Positions 1 to 6,913 of a DNA stretch of 64,000 nt are shown here, piece after piece; within the stretch, counting starts at the first letter, position 1; the number at the start of each line of letters is the position of its first letter. The stretch is from Rhodospirillaceae bacterium. GTDB lineage: Bacteria; Pseudomonadota; Alphaproteobacteria; Rhodospirillales; Rhodospirillaceae. A model generated the notes under the pieces. It worked only from the letters and a program-made list of their open reading frames with translations. It was not told where the DNA came from and did not search any database. The translations under genes and the position numbers were made by a program. Where the stretch lies: positions 46,123 to 110,122 of the forward strand of contig SHWP01000004.1 in NCBI GenBank assembly GCA_009693785.1. The letters run 5' to 3'.

Positions 1-1
1 T

Positions 2-58
2 AACTGGGATACGTTGCTGACCAAAGCCAACGACCGGGCGACCGGTGCCAGCGCTTAG
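2..58 (+). CDS. 3' end of an unidentified gene (partial)
   Basis: An open frame enters from the left edge and ends at TAG 56-58. The last residues read NWDTLLTKANDRATGASA. The stretch is too short to assign a family. It is convergent with the minus-strand gene that ends at 75, which fits a real gene end, but coding status is inferred only from the open frame and spacing. Confidence 0.4.
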   Translation, partial: NWDTLLTKANDRATGASA

Positions 59-74
59 GCTTGGGCGATGATGG

Positions 75-800
75 TTAGGCGCTCACCGCGCCGTCACCGT
101 GCCAAACCGAGATATGCCCCCGCCCTAACCAAAACAGACGGGCAGTTTCAGGTGCACGCCCCAGTTCGGGAAGCCATGGACTGCGCAGGGCCCAAAACAC
201 CTGGCGCGAGCGGGGCTCCCGTTCCGCCGTGCGGAACATTCGAAAATCGGCCATCTCTGGCATTTGGCTTGCCGACTGAGGGTTATCGAGGATTTGCCAC
301 ACCTGGCCGGGGGTCAGCGATGCCTCGGACAAAATAAGGTTCTGAGACCCAGCGCGATAGATTACGGCATTGCATTGGGAATCGAATGAAAGCTGCTCGA
401 TGATGGGGCCGGTCGCGATTTCAATGACCTTGCCACCATTTACCGGCGCAATTTGAATACGCCCCTCGCGGCGTTCAACGACGCCACCTGTTGCCGAGGC
501 CGTCCAACTGACCTGAGTGTTTTCAACAAACCGCCAAGACGGCGTTCCATCGTTGGTCCCGGCAAAAACCTGACCCGATGTTCTCAGAATTGCGTGCTCG
601 CCAACCACAGCGCCACGTAAACGAAGATAATCTGGATGGTGCATGCTTTGCGTGGCCGTGGCTGCAACAGCAGGGCCTGCGAACACCAGATGACTGGACG
701 CAAACGATGTGAGAGCGGCCAAACCGCCGCCAAGGCACGTTGCACGCCGTGAGAGTGGGAGTGTCATTTGTGGCAGTGTCACTTTTTGCTTTGGGGCCAT
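75..800 (-). CDS. Exported protein of unknown function with Tat-like signal
   Basis: A 241-residue protein that I do not recognise. The N-terminus has a twin-arginine motif (LPLSRRATCLGGG) followed by a hydrophobic stretch and an AGPAVAA cleavage-like site near residue 45-48, so periplasmic export by the Tat route is likely. The mature part has no cofactor or catalytic motif I can name. An internal ATG just before LPLSRR would give a more typical Tat signal and may be the true start. The start at 800 overlaps the 3' end of the GST gene (779) by 22 bases, so the two are probably translationally coupled. Confidence 0.6.
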   Translation of the reverse strand: MAPKQKVTLPQMTLPLSRRATCLGGGLAALTSFASSHLVFAGPAVAATATQSMHHPDYLRLRGAVVGEHAILRTSGQVFAGTNDGTPSWRFVENTQVSWTASATGGVVERREGRIQIAPVNGGKVIEIATGPIIEQLSFDSQCNAVIYRAGSQNLILSEASLTPGQVWQILDNPQSASQMPEMADFRMFRTAEREPRSRQVFWALRSPWLPELGRAPETARLFWLGRGHISVWHGDGAVSA

Positions 801-1429
801 TCGTAACGATATTGCAAAGAGCGGCGTTTGCGAATCTCATCGTACCATGCGCTCAAGCGGGGTCGATTCTGACGCCACTCAAACGTCTTATCGCCTGCCA
901 CCATATCATGTTCCTGGATCGGATTGCGTAATTCCAGATAGCTAATACCCCCGGCCATGCAAATATGGCCGATATGGAAGGGTGCCGTGGCAAATTGTGG
1001 CGCTTCCAGCTCCATCCGGTCCAAGGCGTTGATCACCTTGCGGCGTTCGCGCAGCATGTAATCGGCATGACGTTCCTCGACCTTGCGCCAGCCTTCGACG
1101 CGCATATTGGTAGTGGCATCGAACATCCCCTCACCCAGATTAGCTTGGCGCAGCGCTGGCCAACGTGCGGCTCCCGTGGGGAAAACCGAGCGCCCATTGG
1201 TCGATAGTGAATCGAGATACTCACAGATCACGAGGCCGCCAAACAACGGCGAGCCGTCATCAAGCATCATGCACGGCACTTTGCCGAAAGGATTAAACGC
1301 CCAAATGCTGGTGTCTTCGTCGAAGGGGACGGAGCGTTCAAATGTTAACCGCTCCAGCACGCCCGCCTCATGGGCAACGACGAGGACCTTGTGAATGTAT
1401 TTTGGATTTGGCGTGAAGACGAGCTTCAA
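779..1429 (-). CDS. Glutathione S-transferase family protein
   Basis: About 216 residues with the two-domain GST layout. The N-terminal thioredoxin-like half runs from KLVFTPNPKYIHKVLVVAHEAG through the cis-Pro region (NPFGKVPCMMLDDG) and the GSH-binding edge (LFGGLVICEYLDSL). The C-terminal half is all-helical. These proteins conjugate or use glutathione in the cytosol; the substrate is unknown. I place the start at TTG 1429 because a GGGGGG Shine-Dalgarno run lies 7 bases upstream (1437-1442) and the conserved first strand begins exactly there. The upstream ATG at 1507 would add a 26-residue non-conserved tail and overlap the divergent gene. Confidence 0.8.
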   Translation of the reverse strand: MKLVFTPNPKYIHKVLVVAHEAGVLERLTFERSVPFDEDTSIWAFNPFGKVPCMMLDDGSPLFGGLVICEYLDSLSTNGRSVFPTGAARWPALRQANLGEGMFDATTNMRVEGWRKVEERHADYMLRERRKVINALDRMELEAPQFATAPFHIGHICMAGGISYLELRNPIQEHDMVAGDKTFEWRQNRPRLSAWYDEIRKRRSLQYRYEWPQSKK

Positions 1430-1497
1430 AGCCTTGCCCCCCAAGGAAAATTTTGCGCTATGCTGACGCCTGAACCGGATTTGGGCAAGACCCGACG

Positions 1498-2022
1498 ATG
1501 CCGACATCGCACTACGAAGTTTACGAGGCCGACGGCGGGCAATGGGCGCTTTGCGCCCGTTTCGCAGCCCAGGACGAGGCCGTTGCCAGGGCTAGGGCTG
1601 AAACAACTTGGGCTGAATCCCGTATCCCCACGGTCCTAATTGAAGAATCGCTACCCGACAGTTCCGGCCAAATCGAAATCAAGGATATTTACCGCAGCCC
1701 TGGCATAGCGCCGAACGTGACCGCCCCCGATGTCGATGGCAACATGTCAGGGCGCATGGCCATGGTCGCCATTAACGGCCTCATCGTCGGCGGGCTGGTT
1801 GCGGGCATCGGTGCGGTTGCCTTAGCCACATCCCCGGCGCGTGGCGTGCTGACTTTGCTGATTTTCCTGCTGGTCTCGGCTGGGGCCATGATGGTGCTGT
1901 TTCGCATGATGGTGCCCATAGACGTCATGCTGTGGCGCAATAAAAGTTCTGAATCCAAGCAAGACCACCGAAATTCTGATGGCCATTACCAGCGAAAGCA
2001 CCATGGCCGAGGCTGGCGGTAA
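1498..2022 (+). CDS. Two-helix membrane protein of unknown function
   Basis: A 174-residue protein. Residues 1-85 are soluble and contain a pattern (HYEVYEADGGQWALCARF) like short cytoplasmic modules that sense or scaffold, but I cannot name a family. Two hydrophobic helices follow (about 88-108 and 112-134). The tail is very polar (His/Lys/Arg) and may be partly fortuitous because it overlaps the next gene by 44 bases. It is divergent from the GST gene and transcribed with the cyclase-like gene, so it may be its membrane partner; that is inference from overlap only. Confidence 0.6.
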   Translation: MPTSHYEVYEADGGQWALCARFAAQDEAVARARAETTWAESRIPTVLIEESLPDSSGQIEIKDIYRSPGIAPNVTAPDVDGNMSGRMAMVAINGLIVGGLVAGIGAVALATSPARGVLTLLIFLLVSAGAMMVLFRMMVPIDVMLWRNKSSESKQDHRNSDGHYQRKHHGRGWR

Positions 2023-3151
2023 GCGTAGGCGCAAGGGGGCTTTTTCCCACCCCGCTGGCGGACCAATCGCGCCTCAGGTGCTGGAGGATGGGTTGATCGC
2101 CGATGGCGCGGACGGAGCAGAGGCCGAGCCAGCAACGGCCTCGCCATCTGACTTGTTGCAAGAACTGATCCGCGCACAGGAAGCCGCGCTGACTGCTTTT
2201 GCAAATACGACAATGCAAGCCCTTGGGGCCCCGGCGGCCAACATGCAGGCTTTCGACCGCTACGGGCTTAACCTTTATGTCGCAGGTGCGGCGCAGGAAC
2301 TAGCGTGGCGTGAAGCGCTGACCGCACAAACGATGCACGCCATCCTCACGACCGTTCTAACCGAGCAAGGAACGAGCGCGGAAGTAGCGAAGTCTTTTAA
2401 TGAGCGCCTCGATACCGCTGCCAATCGCCCGCGCTTTAAAGCAGTAATGGAGGCCGGGCGAGCCGCCATGGTGGCCTCCATTGCAAATCAACCGGTTCCG
2501 CCAACGGCGAATATCACGCAAATCATGGCTGGGTGGAGCAACCCCCATGGCAAGGCCGCTGCCGCTCAACGCTACGCCGTCTTGCTCACCGATATTATTG
2601 GTTCAGCCGATGCAACACGAAAGCTAGGCAATAGCGGTGCACAACGCATGCTACGGGCGCATAATTCTATCGTCCGTGCCGCGTTGAAGGATTGCAAGGG
2701 CGAGGAAGTCAAACACACAGGCGACGGAATTTTAGCCGTATTCGCTAAACCCAGCGACGCAGCCGACGCTGCGATCGCCATTCAGCAAGATATATTTGCC
2801 TTTTGCCGCGACAACCCCGACATCCCCTTCGCCATCCGTATTGGCCTTGAATACGCCGAGGGCTTGAAAGACGAAGGCGAATATTTCGGACCCGCGTTCA
2901 CGACCATTGCCAGCATTTGTGATGCCGCTGGCGGTGGCGATATCGCGGCCACAGAGGCGGTAAAAGCTCAAAGTACCGGAGCGAACACCAAGTATGCAGA
3001 CCTGACCCCTAGCCCCACGGCTAAAAAGTTCTTGCCTGGATTGTTCAAGCTTTTGTGGGCTCCGAAGCGCGTTCTCAACGCCCCGCCATTAGAGTATCGC
3101 CATATTGGAACGATCAGTACCCCAGAGCAGAAACAAACCGACGATTTTTAG
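1979..3151 (+). CDS. Class III adenylate/guanylate cyclase-like protein with altered transition-state residues
   Basis: A 390-residue protein with a helical N-terminal half and a class III nucleotide cyclase homology domain from about residue 198. Both metal-binding aspartates are visible: D205 in LLTDIIGSA and D249 in HTGDGILAVF, and the purine-selecting lysine K245 is kept. The segment normally reading V-N-x-A-A-R is GPAFTTIASICDAA, so the transition-state Asn and Arg positions are T308 and S312. From family knowledge such a domain should be poorly active or regulatory. It shares a 44-base overlap with the preceding membrane protein gene. The start at 1979 is uncertain; the ATG at 2003 is an alternative. 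Confidence 0.75.
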   Translation: MAITSESTMAEAGGKRRRKGAFSHPAGGPIAPQVLEDGLIADGADGAEAEPATASPSDLLQELIRAQEAALTAFANTTMQALGAPAANMQAFDRYGLNLYVAGAAQELAWREALTAQTMHAILTTVLTEQGTSAEVAKSFNERLDTAANRPRFKAVMEAGRAAMVASIANQPVPPTANITQIMAGWSNPHGKAAAAQRYAVLLTDIIGSADATRKLGNSGAQRMLRAHNSIVRAALKDCKGEEVKHTGDGILAVFAKPSDAADAAIAIQQDIFAFCRDNPDIPFAIRIGLEYAEGLKDEGEYFGPAFTTIASICDAAGGGDIAATEAVKAQSTGANTKYADLTPSPTAKKFLPGLFKLLWAPKRVLNAPPLEYRHIGTISTPEQKQTDDF

Positions 3152-3177
3152 CAGCATCACTTTTTCGTAGCCCCATC

Positions 3178-4191
3178 ATGTTCCCAAAAACCTACCGTAA
3201 ATTCATACTCACCAAATTCGGCGAAGACTTCCGCGCCTGCACCACAATTGTCGATACACCCTGGCAAGATCCAGGCGACGAAGAGATCGTGGTACGCAAC
3301 ATCTATGCGGGAGTGAACGGCGTTTACGACTTCAACATGATGCGCAATGCCGTGGCGTACATCTCGTTCGAGGTGCCCACCGACATGGGCATCGAGGTGG
3401 TTGGGCGTATCGTGGCCGTGGGCCGCAATGTCAAAAAATTCAAGGAAGGTGATGCGGTCGCGACCTGGAAGGTCGGTTCCGGGTATCGTGACTATCAAGT
3501 TGCCAACGTAAGCCGCGTATATGCCGTGCGTGAGGCGAGCCCGGAAATTCTCACCCTCATTCCCACCGGTGTTTCTGGCATGGTCGGGCTTGAACGGGTG
3601 GGTGAGATGGCCAGCGGGCAAACTATCGCCGTGTCAGCGGCGGCCGGTGGCTTGGGCCATATCGTCGTCCAAATCGCCAAGCGCGCGGGCAACCATGTGA
3701 TTGGGCTCGCAGGCAGCAACGACAAATGCGAACTCGTCAAGAAACTCGGCTGTGACCGGGTGATCAATTATAAAACCGAAGACGTAGATCAGGTTCTGAA
3801 AACCGAGTACCCGCGCGGGCTCGACATCGCCTACGATTCGGTCGGCGGCACGACATTCGATGTGTTGCTGGATCATTTGGCCATTCGTGGCCGCATCATT
3901 ATCAGTGGTTATACCTCGGAAGTTGGCAAACCATTGCAGATGATCAACGCCGGGCGGCCTTGGACAAAACTGTATTTCAAATCAGCCTCAATCCGGGGAT
4001 TCATTAACCCGCATTTCCAGGAATTCTGGCCCGATGCGGCGGAACGCCTGCTTTCGGCCTATGACAACGGCGGGTTAACGGTAATTGTGGACCCCACCCC
4101 CTTCATCGGGCTAGAAGCCGTTCCGGAGGCGGTGGCCTACCTGATGGCAGGACGCAACTGCGGCAAGATCGTGATTAAACTCGATCACTGA
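3178..4191 (+). CDS. Zinc-type alcohol dehydrogenase/quinone oxidoreductase family protein (MDR)
   Basis: About 337 residues of the medium-chain dehydrogenase/reductase fold. There is an N-terminal GroES-like barrel (GIEVVGRIVAVGRNVKKFKEGD), then a Rossmann domain with the NADPH loop AAAGGLGHIVVQIAKRAG and the LGCDRVINYK strand. The cysteines and histidines of catalytic zinc sites are absent, so it belongs with the zinc-free quinone oxidoreductase/prostaglandin-reductase type that reduces activated double bonds. I start at ATG 3178, where the conserved FPKTYRKFILTKFG begins; the longer frame reading back to 3055 runs through the end of the cyclase gene. The substrate is unknown. Confidence 0.85.
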   Translation: MFPKTYRKFILTKFGEDFRACTTIVDTPWQDPGDEEIVVRNIYAGVNGVYDFNMMRNAVAYISFEVPTDMGIEVVGRIVAVGRNVKKFKEGDAVATWKVGSGYRDYQVANVSRVYAVREASPEILTLIPTGVSGMVGLERVGEMASGQTIAVSAAAGGLGHIVVQIAKRAGNHVIGLAGSNDKCELVKKLGCDRVINYKTEDVDQVLKTEYPRGLDIAYDSVGGTTFDVLLDHLAIRGRIIISGYTSEVGKPLQMINAGRPWTKLYFKSASIRGFINPHFQEFWPDAAERLLSAYDNGGLTVIVDPTPFIGLEAVPEAVAYLMAGRNCGKIVIKLDH

Positions 4192-4261
4192 ACCTTGCGT
4201 GAAAAACGGCCCGCGCGCGATTTCAACTCCTCAGCGGGTCATCGACAACGGAGGGACGCGA

Positions 4262-5155
4262 ATGATGAAATCGATATTGAAATTGGGCATGGCGGTGGCC
4301 GCAGTGTGCGGCCTGTCAGCCAGCACCTTCGCCGCGACACTTGACCTCAATACGGCCGAGGGTATCGCCAAGGTGAACCGTAAGTTTCAATGCTCATTGA
4401 AGGACGGCAAACAAGTCACCTACTACTGGCACGGCAGCGCCTTTGGCCGCGTCATGGGCATGGCCGACAAGTTATTGTTCAATGTCGAAGGCATGAACGC
4501 CCGTGCTTGCGTTACGGTCATGGACAAAGACCGGGGCTATGGTTACCGGCTCGTCTCGCGCGAGCTGTTGCTCTACAAGGACGCCAAGACGGGCGAATAC
4601 CTCAAGACCTGGGATAACCCCTATACCGGCCAGAATATAAAAGTGCTGCACGTGGCCAATGACCCCGTCAACAGCCGCCCGACATTCGGCATTGGCCGCG
4701 ATGGCAAGCCAATGAAGTTCACTGGAACCATTCTTGACGGCCACATGTGGCTGACCTCGACCGTGCCGCTGTTCTACCAAAACCCATTGGCGGGCGATTA
4801 TCAAAAGAACATCGGCGGCATGTATCATGCCACCGAAATGTTCAACTTCTTCGCCAACGAAAAAGACATGCTGGACGGTAACAAGGACCAGGCCGACGTG
4901 AAGGTGGCTTGGCAGCGCATGTCCGACTGGTTGCCATGGATGGAAATGAGCGGCCGCGAAGGCTTGTTCTATGTCAGCACCGCCGGGCGTATGCTGCGCA
5001 AGTTCGACGACATTCCCCAAGGCATGCGTGATGAGATTGCCAAGAACTACCCAATCTATGTCACACCGCCGCCCACGGACGACGCCCGCCCCAACGAAAC
5101 CAGCTGGACCTATTTCAAGAAAATGGTTCCGGTGGAAAAGAAAGCCGGCGAGTAA
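4262..5155 (+). CDS. DUF1838 family exported protein
   Basis: About 297 residues with a Sec-type signal peptide (MKSILKLGMAVAAVCGLSASTFA, residues 2-24) and a body typical of DUF1838, whose function is not established. Visible family-like stretches are VTYYWHGSAFGRV near the N-terminus, PTFGIGRDGKPMKF in the middle, and SDWLPWMEM followed by FYVSTAGRML near the C-terminus. The start is set by GGAGGG at 4250-4255, six bases before ATG 4262. A strong terminator follows at 5181. A second, divergent DUF1838 protein lies at 46975, so the window holds two paralogues. Confidence 0.8.
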   Translation: MMKSILKLGMAVAAVCGLSASTFAATLDLNTAEGIAKVNRKFQCSLKDGKQVTYYWHGSAFGRVMGMADKLLFNVEGMNARACVTVMDKDRGYGYRLVSRELLLYKDAKTGEYLKTWDNPYTGQNIKVLHVANDPVNSRPTFGIGRDGKPMKFTGTILDGHMWLTSTVPLFYQNPLAGDYQKNIGGMYHATEMFNFFANEKDMLDGNKDQADVKVAWQRMSDWLPWMEMSGREGLFYVSTAGRMLRKFDDIPQGMRDEIAKNYPIYVTPPPTDDARPNETSWTYFKKMVPVEKKAGE

Positions 5156-5180
5156 GTTTTACTCTCGCGGAAAAATATCA

Positions 5181-5211
5181 AAGCCCCGTTCAATTCGAGC
5201 GGGGCTTTTTC
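5181..5211 (+). terminator. Intrinsic terminator after the DUF1838 gene
   Basis: A GC-rich hairpin (AAGCCCCG / CGGGGCTT) with a short AT-rich loop is followed by a T run, 26 bases after the stop codon at 5155. Confidence 0.85.
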
Positions 5212-5225
5212 TTGTCAGTCATCGG

Positions 5226-5314
5226 CAGGCCCGCCTGGTGAACGCGCGCCGCCTGTTCCGCCTGATATAACAGGACTTTTATCAGGCGATAATCATACCG
5301 CCGCGGTATTTTTT
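5226..5314. repeat. Palindromic intergenic element sharing blocks with a second copy near 29.55 kb
   Basis: The stretch holds four notable blocks. CAGGCCCGCCTGGTGAAC is at 5226-5243. CCTGTT/AACAGG is at 5252-5257 and 5269-5274. A 9-bp inverted repeat CGCCTGATA/TATCAGGCG is at 5259-5267 and 5280-5288. ATACCGC-C-GCGGTAT is at 5295-5309 and runs into a T tract. The first block, on the opposite strand with one mismatch, plus the CCTGTT/AACAGG and ATACCGC/GCGGTAT pairs, recurs at 29535-29590 in a different order. That points to a dispersed palindromic repeat family. It sits directly upstream of the GIY-YIG-like gene. Confidence 0.5.
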
Positions 5315-5397
5315 ATTCACGCCCGGTATGACGCGGCGCAGCTATTATTACACTAAGCTAGAGGAAAGCGCGCATAAACTGAGGCGGGATACACAAG

Positions 5398-6105
5398 ATG
5401 GCAATTTCCGCGACAGGCAGGCTTGATAATCTCAGAGAATTCTACGGTCTGCTCGACCGTCTGGCAGAGAGGGTTGGCGGTGCGCGCACGCTTGCGCGAT
5501 GTTCGGGCAAGGAGCAGTGGCCGACGCGGGGCGTCTACTTCTTCCTTGAGAATGGGGAAAAACGCACTGAATCCGGTTCGGGGATGCGGGTCGTTCGGGT
5601 GGGCACACATGCGCTCAAAGATGGCTCAAAGACCACACTTTGGAATAGGCTCTCCCAGCATAGGGGCGTTGTTCGAAGCGGAGGCGGCAACCATCGCGGC
5701 TCTGTCTTTCGCCTGCATGTCGGAGGGGCGCTATTAAGTAGGACGGCAGAACTTCAATGCCCCACATGGGCGACCGGTGGCACTGCGTCTGCGGAAGTGC
5801 GCGCGCAAGAGATTGAGATCGAGCGCATGGTGAGCAGCGTTATCGGCACTATGCCGTTTCTATGCCTCTCTATTGGGGATGAGCCTGGCGCTCAAAGTGA
5901 GCGTGGATACATCGAGCGCAATTCCATCGCGCTGCTCAGCAACTTTCAAAAGGAGCCTCTTGACCCGCCCTCGACCCACTGGCTTGGGCGGCACTGCCGC
6001 TCCGGTAAGGTACGCCTCTCTGGCCTTTGGAACTCAAATCACGTCGAAGAGGGCTATGACCCCGTGTTCCTTGAGCACCTTCGCGCGCAGATCGAGGCGG
6101 CATGA
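5398..6105 (+). CDS. GIY-YIG nuclease-like protein
   Basis: A 235-residue protein with the elements of a GIY-YIG fold. RGVYFFLENG (about residues 42-51) takes the GIY place and VVRVGTHALK (about 62-71) the YIG place. An Arg/His strand-helix LWNRLSQHRG follows, and YIERNSIALLSN (about 178-189) supplies a candidate metal-binding Glu. GIY-YIG enzymes cut DNA and occur in restriction, repair and mobile introns; which role applies here is unknown. It overlaps the next gene by ATGA (6102-6105), so the two form a coupled pair. The pair is flanked by a palindromic repeat upstream and an 82-bp hairpin element downstream, which suggests acquired DNA. Confidence 0.6.
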   Translation: MAISATGRLDNLREFYGLLDRLAERVGGARTLARCSGKEQWPTRGVYFFLENGEKRTESGSGMRVVRVGTHALKDGSKTTLWNRLSQHRGVVRSGGGNHRGSVFRLHVGGALLSRTAELQCPTWATGGTASAEVRAQEIEIERMVSSVIGTMPFLCLSIGDEPGAQSERGYIERNSIALLSNFQKEPLDPPSTHWLGRHCRSGKVRLSGLWNSNHVEEGYDPVFLEHLRAQIEAA

Positions 6106-6755
6106 AGATCGTTATTCAGTGCGCAGGCTCGAAAGATCCCCGAGCGGGACACCTGTGCGCAAGAGATGGTCGTTCGGTCGCATTCGTCGCAAACCCGAGC
6201 GCCTGCACGCCAAATGCTGCGGCGCTCTACGCGCGGTCGGATGATCCCTCCGATGTGCCCAGCCTCACTTGGCGGGAGCGGCTCATAAGGGAGGCGCATC
6301 CTAATCTCGTGCCCGCATGGCGCCTCTATAGCCGCCCGGCGTATTCGGGACTCGTCAGGAAATTTGGTGACAAGGATGTGTTCATACTCTCCGCCGGCTG
6401 GGGTCTCATCCGCGCGGATTTTCCGACGCCTCAATATGACATCACCTTTACTTCATCAGCAGAGCCGGGGATAAAACGAGGCAAGCGTGACACCTACGCG
6501 GACTTTTGCCAGCTCACGGCGGATGCCCATGAGCCGATTGTGTTCTTTGGCGGCAAGGACTACCTGCCTCTCTTCTGTGCACTCACGGCAAAAACACCCG
6601 GAGAGCGCATTGCCTTCTACAATTCCCAAACTCCACCGGTAGCGCCTGGATGCCGTCTGATACGATACCCCACGGCGGCCCGAACGAACTGGCACTATTC
6701 CTGCGTCGAGGATTTCCTTGCGGGCCGCCTTTCCCTCGAAGAGAGCAAATTATAA
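6102..6755 (+). CDS. YaaA/DUF6884-like protein, partner of the GIY-YIG-like protein
   Basis: A 217-residue protein. It opens with MKIVIQCAGSKDP, a C-x-G-S/K-type N-terminal strand. A central LYSRPAYSGLVRKF and then FILSAGWGLIRADFPTPQYDITF follow, the arrangement seen in the YaaA/DUF6884 group (SAxxGL then a P-x-YD motif). FFGGKDYLPLF comes later. YaaA of E. coli is linked to oxidative stress and DNA binding; the broader group is often next to DNA-modification or restriction genes, but I infer the link by motif only. It is translationally coupled to the nuclease-like gene, so the two products probably act together. The family call is moderate; function is unknown. Confidence 0.55.
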   Translation: MKIVIQCAGSKDPRAGHLCARDGRSVAFVANPSACTPNAAALYARSDDPSDVPSLTWRERLIREAHPNLVPAWRLYSRPAYSGLVRKFGDKDVFILSAGWGLIRADFPTPQYDITFTSSAEPGIKRGKRDTYADFCQLTADAHEPIVFFGGKDYLPLFCALTAKTPGERIAFYNSQTPPVAPGCRLIRYPTAARTNWHYSCVEDFLAGRLSLEESKL

Positions 6756-6806
6756 AATCGGCAAGCCCAAAGGAGTGGACTAGGGGCACCATGAGCGAAC
6801 ACTTCG

Positions 6807-6888
6807 GTAATTACGGGGACACTATATTTAATTCAAACGCGCGCAGCGCGAGGTTGCACTGAATTAAATATAGTGTCCCCGTAATTAC
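6807..6888. repeat. Perfect 29-bp inverted repeat, REP/MITE-like element
   Basis: Arms at 6807-6835 and 6860-6888 are exact reverse complements (29 bp each) around a 24-base GC-rich loop. The arms contain GGGGACACTATATTTAATTC, a word I associate with intergenic hairpins mobilised by REP-associated tyrosine transposases (Y1/IS200-like). No transposase is present in the window, so this would be a non-autonomous copy. It lies between the GIY-YIG-like pair and the convergent pseudokinase gene and could also act as a bidirectional terminator. Confidence 0.75.
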
Positions 6889-6913
6889 AATATTGGGTAT
6901 TAAGCCCGCCCCA

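Noticed and set aside
2732..3621. Minus-strand open frames opposite the cyclase and MDR genes
   Set aside because: They mirror well-supported plus-strand domains, have no SD and show no family motifs.
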